DNA of 37,103 bases from an uncultured Bacilli bacterium (GTDB taxonomy: Bacteria > Bacillota_I > Bacilli_A > RF39 > UBA660), in contig CAJUQG010000011.1 of assembly GCA_910588025.1 (NCBI GenBank), positions 1-37,103 on the forward strand, read 5' to 3'. Both the position numbers and the translations under genes were made by a program. This document shows positions 24,479 through 32,123 of the stretch, one piece after another; position 1 is the first letter of the stretch; the number at the start of each line of letters is the position of its first letter. The notes beneath the pieces are model-generated. The model saw nothing but the letters and a program-made list of their open reading frames with translations, ran no database searches and was not told where the DNA came from.

Positions 24479-27400
24479 CTACTTCCAAGCTGGTCCCATA
24501 CCTAATGAAACAGAATATTTTGTATTATTCGTAAAATATCCACTATCAGGCCATAGGGTCCAAATATCATTTCGTTTATTTTCTTTAAAGTAAGTATTAC
24601 CTGCTGTATCTAAAAATGCGCTGAGACAATAAATATTTGGATAATTCTTTCCATTACTACTTAAATCATGACAAATTAAGGAATCATCTCCATTTGGCAT
24701 CTTCGTATTCAAATAATCTCCTACCGATTTATTAAATTCACGAATACGATTCATTTGTTGAGCATTAATCGTATAAGAATACTCTGGTGTCTCATAAACT
24801 GATTCACCTTTTTCTTCCACAACCTTTTTTGTATAATTTCCTTTTACATTATTCCAGTTTGGTCCATATTCACGACTATTTGGGAATAAATTATTAATAG
24901 AAACAGTTCGGTAATAGAACGTACTATTCTCGCCATCAAAAATACAATTTTGACACACATAAGTACATTCTCCATCACAGTCTTCTTCTATTGTACAATT
25001 ATCACCCACACAAGTATAATCACAATCTGGACAGTTATTTACATAATGACAAACATATCCAGCCTCTTTTTGACTAGAAACAGCACTATAAACACTCTTT
25101 CCTTCTCCAACCAAACGTCCAACTTGATTATTATCATTAAATTGACCTATTTGAGAATAACGGAATTTAAAATTGAATACCCCAGTATGTGTATTTAAAG
25201 CAATTGGTAAACATTCTTGACTACCACCACATAAACCAGTATATAAAACATAATTTCCACGATCTAAAGCAATCGTTCCAGCAGGAGTATAAATTGAAAA
25301 TTGATTCTTTGGTTTATAAGTTGCCTCTACTTTTTCTGTTTTTACATGATATAACGAACTACTTAATGTCTTAGTAGAAACAGCACAACTTGCATTATCT
25401 TCTCCACTACAAACAACATAACTTTGTTCATAAGTTTTATAATCTTTAGAAGAACAAGCATAGTTATCTCCAACTCCATTACAATAAGTTGATTCTTCAA
25501 GTGTACTTTTATCTACTTGCTCAAATTTATTATTGAATCCCTGCATTGTTTGATAAGGTTCATCATATTCAAATTGAACCAAAGGATCAAAGTTAAATTG
25601 ATTCTTCCAACCATTAGTACAATCATCATATTGTTGTAAAATCTTATTTACTTCATTGGTATATTGAGTAATTTTACTCTTATAACTATCTAACGAATTA
25701 CCGCTTCCCAAAATATTGGATTTTATTCCTTCGTAAGTACCATCAGATCCGTCATTACAACATTCATCGTCATCTTCTCCACAACTACTACTTGAAGTAG
25801 AACCATCAGTCCATGTACTTTTACTAACGCTTACATCTTTACAAGATAAACTAATATTATCGCCATTTCTTGTAGCTTCACAAGATTTATAAGTATAAGC
25901 ATTATTAAAATAAATGGTATTTGGTTCACAACCTTTTTCTTCTGAAGTGATATTAGCAATTCCTTGTGCAACTTTATTATATTCTGATTGCGCCGCTGCT
26001 AACTGTTTAGAAGCATTTAATAAATCTTGGAGGAACTTTTCTTTATCAATTCCTTCATACGTACTTTGTCCATTGACATAACATTTACGAACGCCTTCTA
26101 TTTTAGTTTGTAAAGTAAAATAACTACCACTCACAGTATATTGAGAATTAGGTAAGATAAATTCAAATTTTTCAATACAACTTACTTTACAATAAGGATT
26201 GTTAACCACTGTCGTCTGATCTGTCATTTGATAAGCATTATTTGCTTTATCTTTACTACTTGGATTAAACAAACAATATTTTAATTTAGCATCATTTGGA
26301 ACATCCGCTACATGGTTTACTAAATTTTCATTTGTACTATTAAATTCAGTACAAGCACCAATAAATTCAATATCTGCATTTCCACAACTACAATATTTTT
26401 TATAATCATCTGAATCTGGATCAATTTGATCACAACACTCTTCAAAATACTTATCAGAATTACAGGTTTCACCATTTTTACAATAATAAGTATCGCCCTC
26501 ATGTTTACATACTTTTCGGTCATTTTCACAATAATGATTATATTCTGCTGAAGTACATGTATCATCATCTTTACCAGTAGCAGCAATATAATCTGGACCA
26601 CAATGATAAACATGATCAACAATTTGACATTTAGTATTACAATACTTTTGATAATCTACTCGATTAAAATAATGTTTTCCACCATTATCTTCGGTTCCAA
26701 AATGTGCTCGGTCTGCCCATCCATAATGTTCATCAGTTCTAGTACTATCTGGGAACATTTGACAATAAACAGGACAAGAATATTTCACCATATCTTCTTC
26801 TTTGGTTACTTCTTTTCCATTATAATAATATTTACCATCCGCTTTTTGAATACATTGTGGAGTCGAAGGTACTGGATGTCTAGGGGTATGATAAGTAGTA
26901 GGTGGACCATTAGTAACTGGTGGAGTAATTGGTAAATTGCTATCTGCAATTACAATCATTCTTTGTCTGTCCTTACGAGAATACAGCATCATAATATTAG
27001 CAGAACCACTTCGTGAGTCAGAATAAGGTGTACTCATTGTCATTTCATATGGTCCTGTTGATTGAGAACGATCTATATTAACGGTTAAAGTGGCCGTTGT
27101 TCCATTTACTTGACGGTCGACTACAGTACAAACAACACCATTCGTACATTGTGTCTCAAAAAGATCAAAATAAATAGTTGCTGGTGCACTTCCTTTAGGA
27201 GAAACTTCAATTTTCATTGTTTCATTTGTGCCATTCGGTACTGAATCAATGACTTGAAAATTCCAACTATCCCCCCAAATTACGCCTTCTTCTACAAGTT
27301 GCTCATAAGTATCGCCATTTTTAATACGATTTCCAACACTTACCGCACTGTTATAAATATTAGTCGCAATCGCTACTCGAGAATCCTTTTGACTAAAAGC

Positions 27401-27904
27401 TGCTGGTCCACGTTCAAATATACCTAAAGTTCCATCGTATGTTTCATTAGGACTATATTGATGATATGCTACTATCCATAGCCAACGAAATACCAATTCT
27501 CCTATTACCCGGTTATCATTAGTTGGATTAATTAAACCATTTCCTGCCATATATTGATAAGCCCAAGTTGCCGCAACATCAAAGGCTTGTAAATCTATCC
27601 CTTCAGAATTACTCTCAGGTGTAACTTCACGAAAACATCTATAAGTTTCTCCGTTTTTAGGTGCTATATTTCCAGGATCCATACAATAAGTTTGATATCC
27701 CGAAACGGTATATCTTCTCATATAATAAGTGGCACCATTAGAACGCAATACCTTAGCTGCATCACAAGTTCCACTACATTTACGAGAAATCCGAAACGTT
27801 GTATTTGCATGAGTAGTACAAGCTCCAGCATCAACAACATTTGGTACTAAAAAAACAAAACCAATCACTATAATAAAAATAAGTTTTATATTTACTTTTT
27901 TCAT
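24479..27904 (-). CDS. Very large cysteine-rich secreted protein (possible adhesin)
   Basis: 1141-aa secreted protein with a signal peptide (about 1-26, ending VVDA) and no C-terminal membrane helix or sortase motif. It has about fifty cysteines, many in CxxxC and CC clusters (for example around 440-500 and 1000-1040). The N-terminal region (about 27-200) contains YQTYCMDPGN and aromatic helices, which recalls thioester-domain adhesin heads, but I do not see a clear partner-glutamine motif, so this is tentative. A Pro/Thr-rich linker (about 325-350) separates it from the cysteine-rich body. Its ATG overlaps the upstream gene's stop (ATGA), so it is co-translated with the anchored protein at 27901-28659. 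It is the second gene of the block; its size suggests a surface tip, sheath or ligand-binding component. Confidence 0.8.
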   Translation of the reverse strand: MKKVNIKLIFIIVIGFVFLVPNVVDAGACTTHANTTFRISRKCSGTCDAAKVLRSNGATYYMRRYTVSGYQTYCMDPGNIAPKNGETYRCFREVTPESNSEGIDLQAFDVAATWAYQYMAGNGLINPTNDNRVIGELVFRWLWIVAYHQYSPNETYDGTLGIFERGPAAFSQKDSRVAIATNIYNSAVSVGNRIKNGDTYEQLVEEGVIWGDSWNFQVIDSVPNGTNETMKIEVSPKGSAPATIYFDLFETQCTNGVVCTVVDRQVNGTTATLTVNIDRSQSTGPYEMTMSTPYSDSRSGSANIMMLYSRKDRQRMIVIADSNLPITPPVTNGPPTTYHTPRHPVPSTPQCIQKADGKYYYNGKEVTKEEDMVKYSCPVYCQMFPDSTRTDEHYGWADRAHFGTEDNGGKHYFNRVDYQKYCNTKCQIVDHVYHCGPDYIAATGKDDDTCTSAEYNHYCENDRKVCKHEGDTYYCKNGETCNSDKYFEECCDQIDPDSDDYKKYCSCGNADIEFIGACTEFNSTNENLVNHVADVPNDAKLKYCLFNPSSKDKANNAYQMTDQTTVVNNPYCKVSCIEKFEFILPNSQYTVSGSYFTLQTKIEGVRKCYVNGQSTYEGIDKEKFLQDLLNASKQLAAAQSEYNKVAQGIANITSEEKGCEPNTIYFNNAYTYKSCEATRNGDNISLSCKDVSVSKSTWTDGSTSSSSCGEDDDECCNDGSDGTYEGIKSNILGSGNSLDSYKSKITQYTNEVNKILQQYDDCTNGWKNQFNFDPLVQFEYDEPYQTMQGFNNKFEQVDKSTLEESTYCNGVGDNYACSSKDYKTYEQSYVVCSGEDNASCAVSTKTLSSSLYHVKTEKVEATYKPKNQFSIYTPAGTIALDRGNYVLYTGLCGGSQECLPIALNTHTGVFNFKFRYSQIGQFNDNNQVGRLVGEGKSVYSAVSSQKEAGYVCHYVNNCPDCDYTCVGDNCTIEEDCDGECTYVCQNCIFDGENSTFYYRTVSINNLFPNSREYGPNWNNVKGNYTKKVVEEKGESVYETPEYSYTINAQQMNRIREFNKSVGDYLNTKMPNGDDSLICHDLSSNGKNYPNIYCLSAFLDTAGNTYFKENKRNDIWTLWPDSGYFTNNTKYSVSLGMGPAWK

Positions 27905-28659
27905 AACACTCTACTCCTTCGTTTTTTAAACGCAATCACAGTAGCAGCAACCCCTAATAAAATAATCAGTCCTAAAACGATAGCAATAATCAAAATATGC
28001 TCTTTCATAAACTGTCCAATTTTTTCCCAAAAACTTAACTCTTTCGTTTCATGAACTTCTTCTGTCTTTTTTAACAAATCATACTGACGTGACATCTCTG
28101 CTGTTACATCCACAACACTACCTGTAATCTCACTGGTAATAAATTCTTGGCAATAAAACAAATTAGGAAGACTATTACAATAACCATAATCACTATAATC
28201 ATTATACATTGGTGTTAGTAAAGTAATTGTGCGTAACAAATCTCCTTGACAATGCTCATGATTAGAAAATACTTGTATTTTATATTCTACAATCTCATAA
28301 ACATTTTCCTTACTAAAATGTAAAATACCATTTTCTGTATCCGAATAATAATAAGTCTTTTTCTCAGTCGATTTATTATTTTCTACTGTAAGATACACTT
28401 GGTCCGTAATATTTAAAATGGTTACATCAACAAACTTTTTTACTAAATATGCTCCCTCTCCATTTTCATCGATCGTATCAATATCGACAAACTCATCCGT
28501 TTTTCGGCGTCCAGCTTCATAAGTTGCTTTAATAGAAGCTGCAATATTTTGTAATTCAACTTGTTCGCTATAATCACATGTAGATGCTGCTTTTATGCCT
28601 TTGATAAAACTAAAACAAAGCAAAAAAGTAAAACACCCTGAAATAACTTTTTTCATCAT
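27901..28659 (-). CDS. Secreted, C-terminally anchored protein; first gene of the block
   Basis: 252-aa protein: signal peptide (about 1-24), ectodomain (25-205) with four cysteines, a helix of Glu/Lys, then a membrane helix (about 222-243) and a basic tail KKRRSRVL. I do not recognise the family. Position as first gene, ATGA coupling to the 1141-aa secreted protein, and a single C-terminal anchor suggest it holds that protein at the membrane. A GGTGA 8 bases before the ATG at 28659 supports this start; the ATG one codon later is also possible. It shares its layout with the 2858-3562 protein near the far end of the block. Confidence 0.8.
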   Translation of the reverse strand: MMKKVISGCFTFLLCFSFIKGIKAASTCDYSEQVELQNIAASIKATYEAGRRKTDEFVDIDTIDENGEGAYLVKKFVDVTILNITDQVYLTVENNKSTEKKTYYYSDTENGILHFSKENVYEIVEYKIQVFSNHEHCQGDLLRTITLLTPMYNDYSDYGYCNSLPNLFYCQEFITSEITGSVVDVTAEMSRQYDLLKKTEEVHETKELSFWEKIGQFMKEHILIIAIVLGLIILLGVAATVIAFKKRRSRVL

Positions 28660-28693
28660 TTCCTAAGTCACCAACCTAAAATTTCACAATCTA

Positions 28694-28722
28694 ATTGTAA
28701 CATAGCTAATACCCTTTTTCAA
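28694..28722 (-). promoter_or_regulatory. Main promoter of the Tad/T4SS block
   Basis: Minus strand TTGAAA, 17-base spacer, TACAAT, with TG one base before the -10 (extended). It lies 35 bases upstream of the first start codon and back to back with the promoter of the thioredoxin-like gene. Confidence 0.88.
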
Positions 28723-28732
28723 GCTAGAAACA

Positions 28733-28761
28733 TTGCTCTAAAATGAAAACTGTGATATATT
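28733..28761 (+). promoter_or_regulatory. Divergent promoter of the thioredoxin/CPBP/phosphoesterase unit
   Basis: Plus strand TTGCTC, 17-base spacer, TATATT with an extended -10 TG. Its -35 is 10 bases from the -35 of the opposite promoter, so one regulator could act on both. Confidence 0.75.
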
Positions 28762-28776
28762 GAATGTGGTGATAAT

Positions 28777-29217
28777 ATGAAAAAAAAATGGCTAATTTTA
28801 GGAGCAATTCTTTTCAGTTTAATTCTAATAACTTCTCTATTCTTTGCTCTAAAACCAAAACAAAATAACATCATTTCGATTAGTGGAGCAGAACTATTAA
28901 AAAAATTAGAAAACAAAGAAACTTTTATTTTAATTAGAACACAAGATGGTTGCCATCATTGTGAACAATATAAACCAATTTTAAATCGTGTTCTAACAGA
29001 AAATAACTTAAACGCTTTTGAACTAAATTCCACAACCTTAAATAAAGAAGATCAAAGCATTCGTAATGAAATTGATAAATTATTTAATATCAGTGGAACC
29101 CCTACAACAATTTTTATTTCTAATGGAATAGAAACCACTACCATAAATCGAATTGTTGGAATTTCAACTTATACAAATGTCGTAGAAAAATTAAAAGAAC
29201 AAGGATTCTTGAAATAG
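28777..29217 (+). CDS. Membrane-anchored thioredoxin-like protein
   Basis: 146-aa protein: N-terminal membrane anchor (about 5-26), then a thioredoxin fold. The redox motif is CHHC (59-62) after a beta strand (FILIRTQDG), and the cis-proline loop is SGTPTT (106-111). It would act outside the membrane on disulfides of exported proteins. CHHC is close to the CPHC of oxidising DsbA-type enzymes. It is divergent from, and only about 120 bases away from, a block whose products contain very many cysteines, so a role in folding them is a reasonable guess. A GGTGAT ribosome site precedes the start. Confidence 0.85.
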   Translation: MKKKWLILGAILFSLILITSLFFALKPKQNNIISISGAELLKKLENKETFILIRTQDGCHHCEQYKPILNRVLTENNLNAFELNSTTLNKEDQSIRNEIDKLFNISGTPTTIFISNGIETTTINRIVGISTYTNVVEKLKEQGFLK

Positions 29218-29229
29218 AAAGGACCCATT

Positions 29230-29943
29230 ATGAAAAGTACAAAACAAACAAACCCAAAAGCTTTTCTTTTGGGAATACTATTAATTTTTGGTTATCAAAT
29301 TATTTTACCAATCTTTTATTTTGGAATTTTAAAAAATTTTGCTCTTAGCGATAACTTTCTGATAAAAAATATCACTTATCTTAGCTATTACCTTATTATA
29401 ATCTCTCTTTTAATTCTCTTATACCATAAAGATTTAAAAAAGAATTGGCAAACCTTTTTAAAAAATCCTAAAGAACTTTTAAAAAACAGTTTATCATTTT
29501 GGACAAAAGGGTTCCTAACTATGATTTTAATGAATTTAATCATTACTACTTTCACAACTAATATTGCTGGAAATGAAGAACTAAATCGCCAACTAATGAC
29601 AGAAATGCCTCTTTATTCCATCATTATGATGTGTTTGATAGGACCCTTTATTGAAGAATTAGTTTTTCGTAAATCCTTCCGTCCAGCTTTTCAAAACAAA
29701 TATACTTATGCCATTGTTACCTCTTTCATCTTTGCATCATTACATGTTCTAAATGGTTTTGATGTATTAACTCTTTCACATATAGCTGAAAATTGGACGC
29801 AAATTCTATTCCTTCTTCCTTATGGTAGCTTAGCTTTTTTCTTTGCCTTAGCTTATTATGAAACCGATAATATCTTCACTTCTACAATAGCTCACTGCAC
29901 TCATAATACTTTATCCGTTATCATAATCTTACTTTTCTTATAA
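29230..29943 (+). CDS. CPBP-family intramembrane metalloprotease
   Basis: 237-aa polytopic protein with about six to eight membrane helices. The CPBP (CAAX/Abi) motifs are present: EELVFR (142-147, EExxxR), FASLH (168-172) and HCTHN (222-226, HxxxN). These form the metal and catalytic site within the membrane. Substrate unknown. The gene lies 12 bases after the thioredoxin-like gene and 13 bases before the phosphoesterase gene, so the three form a small operon. Confidence 0.9.
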   Translation: MKSTKQTNPKAFLLGILLIFGYQIILPIFYFGILKNFALSDNFLIKNITYLSYYLIIISLLILLYHKDLKKNWQTFLKNPKELLKNSLSFWTKGFLTMILMNLIITTFTTNIAGNEELNRQLMTEMPLYSIIMMCLIGPFIEELVFRKSFRPAFQNKYTYAIVTSFIFASLHVLNGFDVLTLSHIAENWTQILFLLPYGSLAFFFALAYYETDNIFTSTIAHCTHNTLSVIIILLFL

Positions 29944-29956
29944 AAGGAATGACATT

Positions 29957-30820
29957 ATGGAAAATACAATAGAAAATCAACCTAAAAAAACATGGTTTAA
30001 AAAAATAATCATTATCACGCTTTGTCTCTTACTTCTATTATTTTGCTATACCCGGTTTTGGATTCACAAATGGATTACCATAAAAGAATATCCCATTATT
30101 GAAGAAACCTTACCTTCAAATTGGAATGGGTTAAAAATTGTTCATTTCAGCGATATTCATTTTGGTAAAACAACTAATGAAACAGAAGTAGAAAAAGTAG
30201 TAAAAGAAATTAACCTAACCAATTCTGATATCGTTATCTTCTCAGGAGACCTTTTAGACAATGGCATTAATCTTTCTGATAAAAATATTGATTTTTTAAA
30301 AAATACATTATCAAAAATTACAGCGAAACAAAAAAAATATGCTATTTTCGGAGACAATGATTATTCCAATAAAGAAACTTATCAAACGATTATGGAGTCA
30401 GCAGGATTTAGAATTTTAGAAAATGAAAATGAATTAATTTTTCAAGATGGCTCTTCGCCCATCTTAATTGCTGGTATCTCTTCCCTTCAAAAAGAAGAAT
30501 TAAATATAACAAATACATTTAAAACCGATGTTTCAAATGTTGCTTATAAAATTTTAATTAGTCATGAACCCATCATTCGAAACAAATTAAACAATGAAGT
30601 AAATCTTATTTTATGTGGACACACTCTTGGTGGACTGATTAGAATTCCTAAAATTGGCCCTATCATAAAAAAAGATTACAGCGAAAATTTTCTTAATGAT
30701 ACTTATGAACAAAACCAAATCAAAATGTACATCTCCTCAGGAATTGGTACCGAAAATATTAATTTTCGTTTCAACAATATGCCATCCATTAATCTTTATC
30801 GCTTTTATAATTATTCTTAA
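29957..30820 (+). CDS. Membrane-anchored metallophosphoesterase with altered metal motifs
   Basis: 287-aa protein: N-terminal membrane helix (about 16-33), then a calcineurin-like phosphoesterase fold. Motifs: FSDIHFG (64-70), FSGDLLDNG (95-103), FGDND (131-135), ISHEP (201-205) and CGHTLGG (220-226). Two positions differ from the usual set: GNHD has become GDND, and GHTH has become GHTL, losing a metal-binding His. It resembles YkuE-type membrane phosphoesterases in layout. Activity may be changed or lost. It ends the plus-strand operon at a bidirectional terminator. Confidence 0.85.
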   Translation: MENTIENQPKKTWFKKIIIITLCLLLLLFCYTRFWIHKWITIKEYPIIEETLPSNWNGLKIVHFSDIHFGKTTNETEVEKVVKEINLTNSDIVIFSGDLLDNGINLSDKNIDFLKNTLSKITAKQKKYAIFGDNDYSNKETYQTIMESAGFRILENENELIFQDGSSPILIAGISSLQKEELNITNTFKTDVSNVAYKILISHEPIIRNKLNNEVNLILCGHTLGGLIRIPKIGPIIKKDYSENFLNDTYEQNQIKMYISSGIGTENINFRFNNMPSINLYRFYNYS

Positions 30821-30841
30821 TATGCAATTAGTTTTCAATTT

Positions 30842-30868
30842 AAAAAAATGCCTTTTGGGCATTTTTTT
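30842..30868. terminator. Bidirectional terminator between convergent genes
   Basis: Stem AAATGCC / GGCATTT with flanking runs of A and T on both sides, so it works on either strand. It serves the phosphoesterase gene (plus) and overlaps the stop of the coat-like gene (minus). Confidence 0.88.
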
Positions 30869-31310
30869 AAACACATTCTACGTATGTATCTGATAAACAA
30901 CGGATACTGCAAACACAAGATAAATCCATTGTAAAGAAAGAATTTGTAGCAATGTATGGATTTAAACTAGTTGTATCAGGATTATCTTGTAATACTCGAC
31001 AAGTACAGCAATTTCCATCAACCTTCTCTACACGGAAAACACTAGAACATGTTCCAACTGGTGTAGTAGTTGCATCACAATTTGCGTTAGAATCTTTACT
31101 AATTGGCATTCTCCAAGGAGTTCCACAACAACCACAAGTATAAAGCATTATTGGTCTAGTATTACAAATTAAACAATTAGGACCGCCACCTAAAACTGGT
31201 CGATCACAAGAATCTAAACAATTTTCTGGACAAGCATTTTGTTGTAAAACTAAAATCACATTTAAGATTTCAGCAATACAATTTGATCCATGATTGTCAT
31301 TATTACACAT
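30867..31310 (-). CDS. CotY/CotZ-like spore coat or exosporium protein
   Basis: 147-aa cysteine-rich protein (about 20 Cys). Its order of motifs follows the CotY/CotZ family: an N-terminal Cys-containing helix (CIAEILNVILVLQQ), CPENC, a Gly-rich segment (VLGGGPNC), PIMLYTCGCCGTPWRMP, SSVFRVEKVDGNCCTCRVL, then ATNSFFTMDLSCVCSIRCL. These proteins cross-link the outermost spore layer. The start at 31310 is chosen because AAAGGGTGA lies 6 bases upstream; an in-frame ATG at 31337 is inferior. It is a strong hint that the organism sporulates. A mother-cell-type promoter may precede it. Confidence 0.85.
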   Translation of the reverse strand: MCNNDNHGSNCIAEILNVILVLQQNACPENCLDSCDRPVLGGGPNCLICNTRPIMLYTCGCCGTPWRMPISKDSNANCDATTTPVGTCSSVFRVEKVDGNCCTCRVLQDNPDTTSLNPYIATNSFFTMDLSCVCSIRCLSDTYVECV

Positions 31311-31340
31311 ATCATTCACCCTTTCATGTATTCTCATTAA

Positions 31341-31367
31341 TAATTTATGATGATTCTAAAAATACGT
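31341..31367 (-). promoter_or_regulatory. Possible SigK-type mother-cell promoter of the coat gene
   Basis: Minus strand CATAAATTA fits the SigK -10 pattern CATAnnnTA, with AC 16 bases upstream at the -35 position. The predicted start of transcription leaves the ribosome site intact. In AT-rich DNA such matches arise by chance, so this rests partly on the gene's identity. Confidence 0.4.
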
Positions 31368-31417
31368 GATGCTCTAGTTGTAAAATTAATTTAGTTTTAT
31401 TTTTCTTATATTTATTG

Positions 31418-31423
31418 TATAAT
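31418..31423 (+). promoter_or_regulatory. -10 element of the EIIB-like gene
   Basis: Perfect TATAAT on the plus strand, 17 bases before the ATG at 31441. The -35 region is poor. Confidence 0.45.
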
Positions 31424-31440
31424 TTTATTAGGTGATTGAA

Positions 31441-31758
31441 ATGAATCCATTAATCCAATATATCCTTATTATACTTGCCTTAATATTAATTGCTTTAGTA
31501 ATAACAAAATTAATGCGAAAAGATTTTAATATTGAAGCAAATAAATTAATTGGTTACCTTGGTGGCAAAGACAATATCATTAATGCAGAATGTAATATGT
31601 CTCGTTTTAAAGTAATTTTAAAAGACATATCTATTGTAGATAAAGATGCCATTGAAAAACTAGGAGCCAAAGGAATTGTCGAAATAGATAATCAACTAAA
31701 AATTATTTTTGGCAAAGATGCAAAACAACTAAAACGTTACATTGACGAAATCTTATAG
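31441..31758 (+). CDS. Orphan membrane-anchored PTS EIIB-like domain
   Basis: 105-aa protein: membrane helix (about 5-24), then a glucose-type EIIB domain. The motif LIGYLGGKDNI (36-46) is followed by Cys51 at the position of the phosphorylated cysteine (AECNMSRFKVILKD; the usual form is Cys-x-TRLR), then VDKDAIEKLGAKGIVEI. The cysteine is kept, but the TRLR arginines are reduced to SRFK. No EIIC transporter or EIIA is nearby, so a sensory or regulatory use is possible. The ATG at 31441 is preceded by AGGTGA; an upstream GTG is part of that site. Confidence 0.8.
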   Translation: MNPLIQYILIILALILIALVITKLMRKDFNIEANKLIGYLGGKDNIINAECNMSRFKVILKDISIVDKDAIEKLGAKGIVEIDNQLKIIFGKDAKQLKRYIDEIL

Positions 31759-31779
31759 AAGGAAACTTCTATTTTTTTT
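31755..31779 (+). terminator. Terminator after the EIIB-like gene
   Basis: Plus-strand stem ATAGAAG / CTTCTAT with a GAAA loop followed by seven T. It overlaps the last codons of the convergent 31769-32065 gene. Confidence 0.88.
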
Positions 31780-32065
31780 CGATTCGTAGAATCGATGAAA
31801 TCGGAATCACTTTTCCATCCATTGTCAATAAAGAACTCGGCGTTTTTCCTACTAAAATACATTCAAAAGATTCATTGACCGTTTCAATAAAAACATTACT
31901 TTTATAAACAAAATTTCGCGAAGAAAAAATAGAATCAATCATGTTACCTACATCCATAGTCGATTTTGGCTTTTCCCCTCGAAAACTGCCATAATAAGTT
32001 TCTTGCACATTAGCAATCTTTTTTGCAATTGGATTTGCATAAACATTAGGTAATTTCTTATTCAT
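31769..32065 (-). CDS. Small protein of unknown function
   Basis: 98-aa soluble protein without signal or membrane helix. The N-terminal half is basic and polar (MNKKLPNVYANPIAKKIANV). The C-terminal half looks like short beta strands (NVFIETVNESFECILVGKTP, then GKVIPISSILRIEKK), as in small SH3- or LSm-like barrels; this is only a visual impression. GAGGTG precedes the ATG at 32065; an earlier in-frame ATG at 32080 lacks a good site. It lies among genes with a spore or envelope theme. I do not recognise the family. Confidence 0.65.
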   Translation of the reverse strand: MNKKLPNVYANPIAKKIANVQETYYGSFRGEKPKSTMDVGNMIDSIFSSRNFVYKSNVFIETVNESFECILVGKTPSSLLTMDGKVIPISSILRIEKK

Positions 32066-32123
32066 CACGTTACACCTCACTATATTTTATGATTAAAAAA
32101 ATATTTTGAGACATAATAAAAAT

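Noticed and set aside
441..28722. Integrative conjugative element
   Set aside because: No relaxase, integrase, replication gene, oriT-like sequence or flanking direct repeats were seen, and base composition looks even with the flanks. It could still be a fixed remnant.
32083..32091. SigK-like -10 (CATAAAATA) upstream of the 31769-32065 gene
   Set aside because: The implied transcription start would fall in the ribosome binding site, and no AC is seen at the -35 position.
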